Part shown: positions 22,658 through 34,929 of the stretch, piece after piece
Numbering within the stretch: the first letter of the stretch is position 1
Layout of the letters: each line of letters opens with the position of its first letter
DNA from: Siphonodentalium dalli
Taxonomy: Eukaryota > Mollusca > Scaphopoda > Gadilida > Siphonodentaliidae
Length of the DNA: 64,000 nucleotides
Assembly: GCA_032622095.1 (NCBI GenBank)
Contig: CP136067.1
Span: forward strand, 201,620,181 to 201,684,180
Reading direction: 5' to 3'
Position numbers and translations under genes: made by a program
Notes under the pieces: model-generated
What the model was told of the DNA's origin: nothing
The model's database searches: none
The model's input: the letters and a program-made list of their open reading frames with translations, nothing else

Positions 22658-24046
22658 CATTAGTAGAACCACGTGATCGGGGTGTGTTAGTCATCAAGTT
22701 CATTAGTAGAAGCACGTGATCGGGGTGTGTTAGTCATCAAGTTCATTAGTAGAACCACGTGGTCGGGGTGTGTTAGTCATCAAGTTCATTAGTAGAAGCA
22801 CGTGATCGGGGTGTGTTAGTCATTAAGTTCATTAGTAGAACCACGTGATCGGGGTGTGTTAGTCATCAAGTTCATTAGTAGAACCACGTGGTCGGGGTGT
22901 GTTAGTCATCAAGTTCATTAGTAGACCCACGTGATCGGGTGTGTTAGTCATCAAGTTCATTAGTAGAACCACGTGATCGGGGTGTGTTAGTCATCAAGTT
23001 CATTAGTAGAACCACGTGATCGGGGTGTGTTAGTCATCAAGTTCATTAGTAGAAGCACGTGATCGGGGTGTGTTAGTCATCAAGTTCATTAGTAGAAGCA
23101 CGTGATCGGGGTGTGTTAGTCATCAAGTTCATTAGTAGAAGCACGTGATCGGGGTGTGTTAGTCATTAAGTTCATTAGTAGAACCACGTGATCGGGGTGT
23201 GTTAGTCATCAAGTTCATTAGTAGAACCACGTGGTCGGGGTGTGTTAGTCATCAAGTTCATTAGTAGACCCACGTGATCGGGGTGTGTTAGTCATTAAGT
23301 TCATTAGTAGAACCACGTGATCGGGGTGTGTTAGTCATCAAGTTCATTAGTAGAACCACGTGATCGGGGTGTGTTAGTCATCAAGTTCATTAGTAGAAGC
23401 ACGTGGTCGGGGTGTGTTAGTCATCAAGTTCATTAGTAGAACCACGTGATCGGGGTGTGTTAGTCATCAAGTTCATTAGTAGAAGCACGTGGTCGGGGTG
23501 TGTTAGTCATCAAGTTCATTAGTAGAAGCACGTGATCGGGGTGTGTTAGTCATCAAGTTCATTAGTAGAAGCACGTGATCGGGGTGTGTTAGTCATTAAG
23601 TTCATTAGTAGAACCACGTGATCGGGGTGTGTTAGTCATCAAGTTCATTAGTAGAACCACGTGATCGGGGTGTGTTAGTCATCATTAGTAGAAGCACTTG
23701 ATCGGGGTGTGTTAGTCATCAAGTTCATTAGTAGAACCACGTGATCGGGGTGTGTTAGTCATCATTAGTAGAAGCACTCGATCGGGGTGTGTTAGTCATC
23801 AAGTTCATTAGTAGAACCACGTGATCGGGGTGTGTTAGTCATCAAGTTCATTAGTAGAACCACGTGATCGGGGTGTGTTAGTCATCATTAGTAGAAGCAC
23901 TTGATCGGGGTGTGTTAGTCATCAAGTTCATTAGTAGAACCACGTGATCGGGGTGTGTTAGACATCATTAGTAGAAGCACTTGATCGGGGTGTGTTAGTC
24001 ATCATTAGTAGAAGCACTTGATCGGGGTGTGTTAGTCATCAAGTTC
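22658..24046 (+). repeat. 43-bp minisatellite carrying an E-box in most units
   Basis: About 32 tandem units contain AAGTTCATTAGTAGAA, (C/G)CACGTG(A/G)TCGGGG and TGTGTTAGTCATC. Most units have CACGTG, the canonical E-box of MYC/USF/CLOCK-type bHLH factors. Near the right end (from about 23690) some units lose AAGTTC, shortening to about 37 bp, and carry CACTTG or CACTCG instead. Unit subtypes recur in the same order, suggesting higher-order duplication of blocks of several units. Confidence 0.96.
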
Positions 24047-24639
24047 CTTTCTCGTTTTCCCCTCATTTCTTTTTTGTTTACTTCTTTCTAAAGTCACATC
24101 TATAGTCAGTCTTGTGTTCGTGACCTCAAAATTTGAAGAAATGGTAATTTGTTTTGTTTTTTGTATTCAGTGCTAAGTATAACAGTGAACCACGGGATGG
24201 GGGGGGGGGCAGTGAATCAGCAGGTAATGTACACGGCGTACTGCGCAGAGATAAGTCGTATAACGACCTTAAACGGATATGGCTTATTCGAGTTTCCAAT
24301 TTGTGTCCACGTAATTTGGAAGGAGAATACAATAAGTTGACAATACATAAAATATTGATATACCGGTTGCATATGCTCTAAAAAACACTTTCCATGGTTG
24401 CAGCCATTTTCCAGCTGTTTCTCACAGAAGTGAGAGAAACGATCTTTATTTCTACCATATCAGGAATAGACTTAACACTGAACGCTCTTTTTCCCCATGC
24501 CATGTAAATGGCTGCTTCGTTTCTGTATGGGAACCAAACACCGTGTTCAACGTTGCATCTTGTGTATGACTTCAATGTGTCCTCTTTTTTGGGGAGGGGG
24601 GGGGGGACTTATAATGCCCGTAGAAAGGTAGTTATAAAC
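24047..24639. other. No gene; dispersed repeat copy
   Basis: The stretch 24250-24440 shares ordered blocks with 25770-25945 (TCCACGTAATTTGGAAG, AATATTGATATACCGG, CAGCCATTTTCCA, CACAGAAGTGA), so both are copies of one diverged repeat. A poly-G run lies at 24200-24210 and another at 24592-24605. Confidence 0.5.
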
Positions 24640-25000
24640 TAATTAGCAATTCATGACGTGCAAAAACCGGAGTGCAACTTAGAGCGAAATAGTACGATGG
24701 ATTTTTTATATTTATTCTAAATTGGCCTTGTATTAATTGTTACAGATATTTTAGAACAAAAACACATATCAGTTTACGAATTATGTATCAATTGTGGTAA
24801 ATTGTGGACGATATAAACGTCCCAAAATAACAATGATGTAATTTAGGTCGGTTGACGTCCCTAGTTACCGGCGTAATTTGCATATACAATTACGTCACGA
24901 AAGTAGTACTAATTTATTAAAGCTACATTGGCGTAATAAACGTAACAATTATTATGCAGATTTGATGTATAGGCAATAGAGGTAATGAGCGGTGGATAAA
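24640..25000 (+). repeat. Dispersed repeat, copy 1 (partner at 37.8-38.2 kb)
   Basis: It shares a colinear series of blocks with 37800-38185: AAAACCGGAGT, CTTAGAGCGAAATAGT, GGTTGACGTCCCTAGTTAC, AATTTGCATAT, GTAGTACTAA and GACGTAATAAACGTAAC-like. Similarity extends over about 330 bp with many substitutions. No coding potential is seen. Confidence 0.75.
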
Positions 25001-26004
25001 CTGTTTTCTCTGATGGGGACATTTGTATAACATCAATAGCCCAGCAGGATGTTCATTCTGTATATATATGCACATCGTGTATTAATCGGGGAGTTTAATC
25101 AATTGTTACTCCCCCAACGTACAAAAGCGAGCAATTGCCATATTAGTAGGAGGCTTAACAACACGAGTCCCGTCAAACGGTTATAGAATCCTGAATTGCA
25201 TCAACAAATCTATAAAAACAAAAACATGTTTAATCTTTCGTAATACGACGAAATATATGCTATCTATTGATGCTAAGTGTTCGCTTGGTTGTCTCATTTC
25301 AATAGTTGTCTATTGAATACATTAAAAGTAGATGCTTTTATCACATGTGAAGAGGCATGCGCCAGGGTGGTCGCTCTTCAGTTACATTGTTGATATATTT
25401 CCGGTGCCTAATTCAAATTTAATGGATCTTGAAAAGTAAAATACTAATGTAGTTGTTCATAAAATGATGAATGCGGCATTCGTGTGATAGAATCATGGAT
25501 ATTGTTTGAGGCTTAAACGCGTTCTTCTCCGTGTGACCTAATTGTGATCAAATGAATAAAAAGAGATAAATTCGTTTTCAATTGATTTTTATTTAAGTAT
25601 TTATATATAGATCATTCAATGATGCACCCCATTAGTTGGTTTTACGGTTTACTAGATGTTTCAAGATGGTCTGTCCTATTTGACAGCATAAAACCAGTTT
25701 GTACGTTTTGGACACCAGAAAATCAATTTGATCTGACCCATGAACCAATTATATGAGAATTTGACGACCAGATGTGCATGGATTTTAAACCGACATGGCT
25801 CATTCGAGCTTCCAAATTTTGTCCACGTAATTTGGAAGAAGGCACACAATAGATGGACAAATATACGGAATATTGATATACCGGCTTCACTCTAAAAATA
25901 CAGCCATTTTCCATATGTTAAATTTTTCGCACAGAAGTGAAACAAACGGCATGTGGCTTTAAATTATATATTTTCAACACGTTCAACCTATGGAAACTTC
26001 CACT
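25001..26004. other. No recognised gene
   Basis: Contains the second copy (25770-25945) of the repeat described at 24250-24440. Otherwise unstructured AT-rich sequence. Confidence 0.5.
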
Positions 26005-26510
26005 TATCGCCTCTTATAAAGAGCGCCCGTGCTTAAGTCGCTTCTTATAAAGAGCGTCCATGATTCCGTCGCCTCTTATAAAGAGCGTTCATGATTACGT
26101 CACTTCTTATAAAGATCGTCCATGATTAGGTCGCCTCTTATAAAGTGCGTCCATGTTTACGTCGCCTCTTATAAAGAGCGTCCATGATTCCGTCCCATAT
26201 TATAAAGAGCGTTCACGATCCCGTCGCTTCTTATAAAGATCGTCCATGATTAGGTCGCCTCTTATAAAGTGCGTCCATGTTCACGTCGCCTCTTATAAAG
26301 AGCGTCCATGCTTACGTCGCCTCTTATAAAGTGCGGTCACGCTTATGTCGCCTTTTATAAAGAGCGTCCATGCTTACGTAGCCCAAAATCGTTACATAAT
26401 AAAGAGCGTTAGTAAATATGAGCTTGTAATACAGAGCGTTGGTAATTATATATTTGCAATAAAGAGCGTAGGTAATTGTGAGCTTTTAATAAAGGGTATT
26501 GACAATTATG
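26005..26510 (+). repeat. 31-bp minisatellite grading into a diverged form
   Basis: About 11 units of roughly 31 bp contain GTCGCCTCTTATAAAGAGCG and TCCATG(A/C)TTAC up to about 26370. It is followed by four or five more diverged units built around AATAAAGAGCGT and GTAATTATGAG, reaching about 26510. Confidence 0.88.
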
Positions 26511-28298
26511 AGTTTGTGTTGTGGTTATCGACGTATTACTCGTGGATTTCTGCGATGGCCATATATGGCACGAATGACTTATATGGAATGACCGACTAGC
26601 AATATGAAAGGGTGTCACCCCTACCCCATGGCAGAAACGCAATATGCATGAGCCAATATACCGAAACGCGTGAAAGCTGGCTATGATCATGAACTGTATG
26701 CATACTTGAAACAGGTAATGGAATCGATCGGAACAGGGACGTGATTATGGATAGTAGGGGTGAGGTCCAATCAGGGGTGTGGCTCGGTGGGGTTGTACAC
26801 TTTGGATTAATTTCCAATTGCACGCCCCCCTCTGAACGACACAAAACTCACAACTTTGCGTAAATCCGTTTTCATCCCATTTGGGCTTGGGTCTTCCTCA
26901 ACTGTCCACCACATGCCTGGATGGTAGATACATATTCTATAAATACATCAGTAGTATTGTGGCCACTAGCCAAGGGGACTCAATCCAGTGGGCCGATCCT
27001 ATATCAGAACATTTTGGAAGCTGAACATGAAAAATGCATAACCCTAGCATCTAGACTAGACTAAGTCCAGGTATGTAATTAGGCGGGATTACACAAAGGC
27101 GCATTGCTGGTTTTCTGCAGTTAAAGCGACAAATGAGCATTGTGCGGCTCTGCGGAAACGTAATCATATTATTTACAAACCCAAAGGCGCTGATATAGTT
27201 CCATTGCATGATACTATGGAGAGATGAACCACTATTCACACACCCGCATGTCTCATAAACCAACAAATGTGGAGAGTGGAAATTGCACATTTGCGCATAT
27301 GACTATTTTGCATTATATTGTCGTATCTATCAACATAAACTGTAATATTTTATAATAGTTATTTGACAGTTATCTGATATTTATAAGGCTATCTTTGATA
27401 TCTTTTGATTCAAACATTGTACATTTTATGTGGATAGAATGCATTTCCGTGGCCACATAGGGTGTACATTAGGATACAGCATGGATACATATAAATTTGG
27501 TACAAGTGTCCGCGGCATAAATAGCCAAGCTGTTGAAGCCAACCGTGGATTGTGACGTATACAGTCCCAGTTAACATACATGGCGCCGGTCAATTTAATC
27601 ATTCATGCTTCGGTTTTTCTGGCTATTAGAAATCGCGGCAAAGCAGAGACTACAAAAATAACTGAACGTATTATAATAATATAATATAATTGCATACGAC
27701 AGTACAATATATTATATGGGGCCTTAATGTTATTATACCATTGACATTTGCGCATTGAAGGATGTTTTAATGCGATGTCATTCTATTGAGTCATAAATCT
27801 ACATAAAACTAGAAAAATCAAATTCAATACAGAGTTAGTTTTATTTTATGTTACCTTATATGGAAGTGAATTGTCGGCGGTATTATAAGATTATACATTT
27901 CGATGTATGCATATATATGTAATCGTTTAATTGATGTTCGTATGTTTAAAAAAAAAAAAAAAAAACAATAAAAAAGAAAATATAATATTTATGATGACAA
28001 CTGGTGGTAATAAAAAATCCAGTTTTTTTTTAATTAATGACAAGCAAACATGTCTAATCCAGCCAAGTTTAACTTGTCGGTCCAAAGCCCGAATAAATGG
28101 TGATGGGACACAAATGTATGTAGTTCATACATGCGCATACGAGAAAAATATACGTTAATTATTACTCAATATATACATCTGCGCAGACGTGAGCCTTTGT
28201 GTCTTTCCGTTGGGCATTTGCGCAGGCCAATAAGCTGCTAATTTGTATTGTCAATCAGACTATCCCGCAGTGTTCCTGTGTGATATATGAGGCTAATT
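26511..28298. other. No recognised gene
   Basis: AT-rich intergenic sequence with a poly-A run at 27948-27965. ORFs are short. Confidence 0.5.
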
Positions 28299-28299
28299 A

Positions 28300-28768
28300 C
28301 ATATATGTGACCAGCCATATCAAATCCAGTCGTAAGTCGGGATTTGTTTACCCTGTGCCAATGCATTCTCTTATATATGCGAGTCGACCATAGGTCGCCT
28401 CACATATATAAGAGAATGCATTGGCCTAACAATTTTTTTACAATTTTAATAATTTTTTCTTGTATTCTTTAACAATTTTATAATTTTACCCATACAGAGC
28501 CCCAGACAGACATGAGCAGTCGACACTCTTCTATATGCTTCTATATATGTGTGGGGCTTCCTGTAGGGTAATGGATGTTTTTTAATTTATGTCCTAAAAA
28601 ATGTAAGAAACATTTATTTAAATAAAATGATAAAATATTGTTAGGCAATGCATTCTCTTATATATGCGAGGCGACCTATGGTCGACTCGCATATATAAGA
28701 GAATGTATTGGCACAGGGTAAAAAATCCCGACTTACGACTGGATTTGATATGGCGGGTCACATATATG
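28300..28768. mobile_element. Composite MITE: family-1 hairpins inside a different terminal inverted repeat
   Basis: The outer inverted repeat begins CATATATGTGACC and continues CATATCAAATCCAGTCGTA on both sides, about 45 bp per arm. Inside are the two family-1 hairpins (28357-28425 and about 28645-28713). Between them is a segment of about 85 bp (ACCCATACAGAGCCCCAGAC to GGGGCTTCCTGTAGGGTAA) that is present in the same place in the elements at 35.7 and 36.4 kb. The second hairpin has one missing base at its start. It has no coding potential. Confidence 0.85.
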
Positions 28769-29320
28769 ACTGGTTACAAGATTTCCAATTGTTGGAAACA
28801 CATTTCTAACCTGAGCCCTGCCATTTGATGGCCATTGAAACTTGTAAAATAAATCAAAATATGCAAATGTTGGTCTAAAAACAACAAATTCTCCACTAAT
28901 AGAATGTTGGAAATTAAATAAAATTTCGAACTAAAATTTTGACCAAAGTTGGGGTGGGGTGAGACACCATCCCCATCCCCCTGTCGCCCACTTGTCTCCA
29001 CGTCCCTGGGTCCAATTTAATATTTTCAATTAAATGTACGTGAACTTGAATCAGACAGAATTCCAATTTATGTCATATTTTGTTTGAAACCTCTATTACT
29101 CCGTCGATTAGAATTTCCAAACAAACACATCGTGATTCAACGATTCGGAATCAGAGGCCCAGTTGGTGTAAGCCCCGTGTGTTATTATGCCAATATAAGG
29201 CGTTACATTGAACATTGTTCGATCTCCACAAGCGAGAGGATGTGTGACCCACGCAGAGACATTAACCCGATTCGTGTATCTGGGCAAGTTTTGTCGGATG
29301 CTTTCTTGAGTTCGGTGGTT
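28769..29320. other. No recognised gene
   Basis: The end of this stretch (ATTCGTGTATCTGGGCAAG, about 29271) recurs at about 30291, so it belongs to a dispersed repeat. Confidence 0.45.
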
Positions 29321-29324
29321 ACCA

Positions 29325-29502
29325 TGTATATAAGGATTAACTGCCATATGGACTGTTTTTATAGAGATGTAACCGTGAGGTAAGTGGTCATAACTTGTGT
29401 AAAACCCGAAGGGTTTTACATACAAGTTATGACCTCTTACCTCACGGTTACATCTCCATAAAAAACAGTCCACGTGACAGTTAATCCTTATATTTATATA
29501 CA
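29325..29502. repeat. 178-bp near-perfect inverted repeat
   Basis: Arms of about 82-88 bp are separated by only a few bases around AAACCCGAAGGGTTT (centre about 29409). They match with few differences (for example TAACCGTGAGGTAAG against its complement). Such a structure can extrude as a cruciform or fold as one long RNA hairpin. ORFs on both strands are mirror readings. Confidence 0.88.
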
Positions 29503-29849
29503 TTTAGCGAAAAAGCCACTTTTGTAATGTATTTAAATCGAAAAGTGTATCGTGACAAAACCAGCCCAAAATATCCCACAGCACCCTTGGCAAAAGTTAA
29601 CAGGAACAATTGAAACCCGATGATTTATTAAGTCAATCCTGCGCGAATCCAAATGCGCCCAAAACATTACGCGTTCGTCTTTCCAAACCCAAATGACGTA
29701 TCGATGTTGTTATGAGCTTGCAGTTATTAGCTGTTGCGCATTCACCGAGAAATAATTGCAACTATAGCCACGTGGGCGCCGACCAATCAGAATGCTGGAT
29801 TTAGTGATGACAACACTTAGTATGTAAATATATTGGAGTAATTTCCAGG

Positions 29850-30230
29850 TTAAAGGCACGGATGGCCTTCACAGTGGGTATTTGTGTTAAAATAGTCACA
29901 TCCGTTAAAATCGTCATAAACAGGAAGTATATTAAAATATAGACAAACATTGTTCTTATACCAATAATAAATATCGCGTAAATAGTATGTTATTGTCAAA
30001 TGTGTGCGCTTTGTTGTGTAAACAAAACGCAAAAACGTTACAGAACCTGGCTGTTGATTACGTAACACACCATACGATCTTTACAATAACGTAAGATTTA
30101 CGTGATATTTATTATTGGTATAACACAACATAATATGTCTATATTTTAATATTCGTTCTGTTTATGTCAGTTTTAACGGGTGTGACTATTTTAACATCAT
30201 ACCCACCGTGAAGGCCATCCGTGCCTTTAA
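29850..30230. mobile_element. TTAA-flanked long-TIR MITE, family 4
   Basis: TTAA lies at 29850-29853 and 30227-30230. The termini AGGCACGGATGGCCTTCAC (left) and its near-exact complement (right) lead into imperfect arms of about 150 bp (for example TTTAATATA and AATAATAAATATC blocks). The centre lies near 30040. It has no ORF of note and is a non-autonomous TTAA-targeting element by structure. Confidence 0.88.
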
Positions 30231-31113
30231 ATTAACCGCGGTCTTTCCTCCATTCATAAAGCCGATGTAAGCCTTTATTTGTAACATTATTCGTGTATCT
30301 GGGCAAGCTTTGTCTGTTTCTTTACAGGGATCAGTGGTTTCTATGAGCAGTGGGGGATTTATTTCCCAATGAAATTAGCTCGTTGTGCAGTCTGTTACCC
30401 ACCCCTAAAAGTGAGCTGCTGATACGATACACCAAACTAACCAACCCGATAATTCTCAATTCTCAATTAACCCTTTCACGACGGGAGATGCACTGGTGCA
30501 GCATTAAAGATCGTGTGCCAGTGAATTCGCTTAAATATATAAAAGAGAATGCACTGGCTTACAATGTCCATGACTGGAGTTGCGCTGGTGCAGCATTAAA
30601 GATCATGTGCCATGCATTCGCTTATATATGCTAGTCTCCCACAGGGAGCCTCGCATATATGAGAGAATTCACTGGCTTACAAGAGGTGGTTAAGCCACAT
30701 AATAATGTGTGCGAATGGGATAAACACCGCCACATTATACGCGATGGGCCATTCTATAAAATAAACCCACACGTTATTGCCAAACTCCGCTATTGTTATT
30801 GGATGGTTTTGCTGCCTAATGAGTCAATATTTGAACATTTCTCCTCACATAAGTGGTTTGATTGTGGCGTTCGTCGTTCATAATATAGTCGAACCTGGTA
30901 CAATTCAATTAATAAAGCAGCTAAAAATCAAGCGAGCTATAATACCATAAATAAACACGCCACAACCCCCCATTAAAGTCGCATAGAGTTGAAGTGCATA
31001 GTATTTGTCGAAAGATAGAAATTCTCAATTTAGAGATCAGTTGAGGATAATTAGCAAACTTATACCTCGAGTGCACTAACTAAAGGCGAATATCAGGTCA
31101 TGGACATCTTGAA
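30231..31113. other. No gene; relic related to hairpin family 1
   Basis: A TTAACCCTTTCACGACG end at about 30468 and two degenerate hairpin halves (AGAGAATGCACTGGCTTAC at 30544 and a stem at 30615-30680) resemble a diverged family-1 relative. The two short frames here are not gene-like. Confidence 0.5.
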
Positions 31114-31777
31114 TTAAAGGGGTACTGTACACTAAATCCGGCAATGTATGGGACCATCTCCTTTTATACTCAATATAATATGTGCAACAAATGAATGAAT
31201 TTGAGCCATGTATTAGTGCAAAATACACTCATTTACAGTGTAAACAATACATACAGCATGAATGGTAATTATAATGAAATTGAATTTTTGACTGGAGTCA
31301 TAAATTCATTTTCATTATAATTACCATGTTGTTTGCATCTTTCATAGAGCACGTGGGTGTATTTGAGCCATGGATTCATAGAGCACGTGGGTGTATTTGA
31401 GCCATGGATTCATAGAGCACGTGGGTGTATTTGAGCCATGGATTCAAAGAGCACATGGGTGTATTTGAGCCATGGATTCATAGAGCACATGGGTGTATTT
31501 GAGCCATGGATTCATAGAGCACATGGGTGTATTTGAGCCATGGATTCATAGAGCACATGGGTGTATTTGAGCCATGGATTCATAGAGCACATGGGTGTAT
31601 TTGAGCCATGGATTCATAGAGCACATGAGTGTATTTGAGCCATGGATTCATAGAGCACGTGGGTGTATTTGCACTAATACAATGGATCAAATTCATTCAT
31701 TTGTTGCATATATTCTGTAGAGTATAAAAGGAGATGGTCCCATAAATTTCCGGATTTAGTGTACAGTCCCCCTTTAA
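31114..31777. mobile_element. TTAA-flanked MITE, family 2, carrying a minisatellite
   Basis: TTAA lies at 31114-31117 and 31774-31777. The termini are AGGGGTACTGTACACTAAAT on the left and its near complement on the right, extended as imperfect inverted arms of about 110 bp (CCATCTCCTTTTATACTC, CAAATGAATGAATTTGA). The interior holds a small AT hairpin (about 31265-31325) and the 34-bp array described separately. Confidence 0.9.
31346..31676 (+). repeat. 34-bp minisatellite inside the family-2 MITE
   Basis: About 9-10 units contain AGAGCACGTGGGTGTATTTG and AGCCATGGATTCAT. The outer units carry CACGTG and the inner ones CACATG. The array is symmetrically enclosed by the MITE arms, so it expanded within the element. 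Confidence 0.93.
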
Positions 31778-31785
31778 CACTGGCG

Positions 31786-31999
31786 CAACATTAAAGACCA
31801 TCGCCTCGCTTATATAAGGGAATGCATTGGCCTAACAATTTTTTTTAATTTTTAATCAATTTTTCTTACATTCTTTAACAATTTTTATCCTTTTTTATCA
31901 TGATTTCTTACAATTTATTTTAACAATTTTTATAATTTTTGTATCATTATTTGTTACATTCTGTTAAGTATAAAAGTAGATGGTCCCATAAATTGCCGG
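31786..31999. repeat. Fragments of family-1 and family-2 MITEs
   Basis: A half hairpin (ATATAAGGGAATGCATTGGC) lies near 31812. It is followed by the AT-rich family-1 spacer. At about 31966-32020 lies the terminal 55 bp of another family-2 element (AAAAGTAGATGGTCCCATAA...), which leads directly into the array that follows. Confidence 0.7.
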
Positions 32000-33207
32000 A
32001 TTTAGTGTACAGTACCCCTATAAACTTATTATGATTTAGTGTACAGTACCCCTATAAACTTATTATGATTTAGTGTACAGTACCCCTATAAACTTATTAT
32101 GATTTAGTGTACAGTACCCCCCCCCCTATAAACTTATTATGATTTAGTGTACAGTACCCCCCCCCTATAAACTTATTATGATTTAGTGTACAGTACCCCC
32201 CCTATAAACTTATTATGATTTAGTGTACAGTACCCCCCCCCCCCTATAAACTTATTATGATTTAGTGTACAGTACCCCCCCCCCCTATAAACTTATTATT
32301 ATTTAGTGTACAGTACCCCCCCCCCCCCTATAAACTTATTATGATTTAGTGTTCAGTACCCCCCCCTATAAACTTATTATGATTTAGTGTACAGTACCCC
32401 CCCCCCCCTATAAACTTATTATGATTTAGTGTACAGTACCCCCCCTATAAACTTATTATGATTTAGTGTACAGTACCCCCCCCCCTATACACTTATTATG
32501 ATTTAGTGTACAGTACCCCCCCCCCTATAAACTTATTATGATTTAGTGTACAGTACCCCCCCTATAAACTTATTATGATTTAGTGTACAGTACCCCCCCC
32601 CCCCCGTCCTATAAACTTATTATGATTTAGTGTACAGTACCCCCCCCCCCATAAATTTATTATGATTTAGTGTACAGTACCCCCCCCCCCCCTATAAACT
32701 TATTATGATTTAGTGTACAGTACCCCCCCCCCCTATAAACTTATTATGATTTAGTGTACAGTACCCCCCCCCTATAAACTTATTATGATTTAGTGTACAG
32801 TACCCCCCCCCCTATAAACTAATTATGATTTAGTGTACAGTACCCCCCCCTATAAACTTATTATGATTTAGTGTACAGTACCCCCCCCCCTATAAACTTA
32901 TTATGATTTAGTGTACAGTACCCCCCCCCCCCCCCTATAAACTTATTATGATTTAGTGTACAGTACCCCCCCCCCCTATAAACTTATTATGATTTAGTGT
33001 ACAGTACCCCCCCCCCCCTATAAACTAATTATGATTTAGTGTACAGTACCCCCCCCCCTATAAACTTATTATGATTTAGTGTACAGTACCCCCCCCCCCC
33101 CTATAAACTTATTATGATTTAGTGTACAGTACCCCCCCCCCCCCCTATAAACTTATTATGATTTAGTGTACAGTACCCCCCCCCCCCCTATAAACTTATT
33201 ATGATTT
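32000..33207 (+). repeat. Minisatellite built from a MITE terminus, with variable poly-C tracts
   Basis: About 30 units read TTTAGTGTACAGTA, a run of C, then TATAAACTTATTATGA. The first half of each unit is exactly the family-2 MITE right end (TTTAGTGTACAGTACCCC). The C-run is 4 in the first three units and varies up to about 15 later. The flanks of each run are almost invariant, with rare variants (ACTAATTATG, GTTCAG, CCGTCC). Confidence 0.97.
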
Positions 33208-33445
33208 CGACTCAAGACGCATAACCCAACATCATCTTTCACCAAAAAAAGATACTGAATCGATCGGTACCATGTTTGCTGTTTGTAACGAAATAACATG
33301 TCTCAATTCGTGCGAACGATTAATAATGACGTAACGTGATAATGAAGTCAACTAGCATTCAATTGGTCTAAATATTGTTATGGGGGAGCGATTATGTTAT
33401 CATGTTAATGTCATTTAGAAAGGCAACCTTGTGTCATTATATATA

Positions 33446-34908
33446 TTAAAGGTACTCAATCCGAATTAACGCTCGCAAATTAATATTTCCTTGGCTTCGG
33501 CAGGGGGGGGTGAAAAAATTTCTTCCGGCACGTATGCCGGGGTGGGTGGGTGGTCAAAGCCACCAACAAACAATTTTTTTCCGCAACTAAAACAAAAATT
33601 TCCTGCTTGTTTTTTTAGTGTTTTGGCAATGAGTTGGGCTTCAAAACCACTTTGAATCAGTTTGAATGAGAGAAATAATGTAATTCTAACTGGTAAACTG
33701 ACTGCAGGCAGTTATCGTGTTGTATTTTGTTGCAAATTTTGAAATCCAAGATGGCCGCTGGCAGCCATGTTTTTTTGGCCGAATGACCTCAAAATGACTC
33801 ATTCCTATTTACATGTCCATGTTAACATCCATGATAAATATTATGCACAGAAATTCATATACAGCTGTTTACAGTGAATTTCCCCCCGCAAATCTCTGTT
33901 TTAGTGTTAAAAGGGGGGTGGGTGTCAAAAAATGGTCGGAAAAAACTGCCGAAAACGGAAACAAAATTGGCGGTGGGGGTGGGTGGGTACAAAAAATGAT
34001 CGAAAGGGAAAAAATGCCATACGTGCCTGAAATTTTTTTCCGACCCCCCCCTGGCTTCGGTGGTAAAAAATATTTGATTCGAGTCGAGGAACCCACCCAT
34101 CAAGGCTAGGAGTGATCAGATATCGATATTTGAAATCTATTATTTTAATTATAGGTGGCCCAGTATTGGCCAGTAAACTGTCGACGAGAATAACTTATCT
34201 GACAAGATAGCGAATGAAGATGGATAACTCTAAAATCCAGGCTTTTTTGTGTCAGATATTTGACAACTGACAAAATTTCGTTAAACAAAACGTTGATAAA
34301 TAACAGGGTTTGGGCAATTTTATACTATAGTTGACCGTGGTTAGCATTATTTTTGGGCAATTAATCGATTCTGATAACTGAAGCGGCATTACAAAAAATG
34401 TTGTTGTTGTTGTTGTTGGAATCTGATGATATGGGGACCGTCGAATCGGATTGAGTATCTTTAGCGTTGCTAAACGAATTTTATCGGAAGACTGTTCATT
34501 TGCTGTAATGTTGCCATGTTGTTGTTGTTATATGGCTGTGCTCTGTGTTGCGCGATCCTATAGTTTACACCTACTCAAACCAGGGAAATGGTTGATTTAA
34601 AGGTACTCAATCCGATTCGATGGTCCCCATATCATCAGATTACTACAACAACAACAACAACAACATTTGTTTGAAATGCCGCTTCAGTTATCAGAATCGA
34701 GTGATTACCCAAGATAACGCTAACCACAGTCAACTGTATTATAATGCAGCCCAAAACCTGTTATTTGTCAACATTTTGTTCAACTATCTGACACAAAAAA
34801 AGCCACTTGATTTTAGAGTTATCCATCTCCCTCTGAGATTGGATGGGTGGGTTCAGAAGCCAAGGAAATAGTAATTTGCGAACGTTAATTCGGATTATGT
34901 ATCTTTAA
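33446..34908. mobile_element. Composite TTAA-flanked element, family 3, with internal inverted duplication
   Basis: TTAA lies at 33446-33449 and 34905-34908. The left end AGGTACTCAATCCGAATTAA pairs with the right end, and a further roughly 30 bp inward also pairs (GCAAATTAATATTTCCTTGG). Internally, 34300-34462 and 34597-34760 are inverted copies of each other, including (GTT)n against (CAA)n and ATATGGGGACC. Two more family-3 ends lie at about 34443-34463 and 34597, so two elements or an inverted duplication are nested. G-rich sequence at 33500-34060 (GGGGTGGGTGGGTGG) gives meaningless ORFs. No transposase is seen. Confidence 0.8.
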
Positions 34909-34929
34909 CAGTCGAATGTTCAGGATATG

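Noticed and set aside
18921-24046. Possible CRISPR-like arrays
   Set aside because: Units are contiguous without unique spacers, and the context is an animal genome with introns and LINEs.
33813-34109. 98-codon ORF on + and ORFs on - over the G-rich stretch
   Set aside because: They lie within a MITE, read GGGTGGG simple sequence and overlap on both strands.
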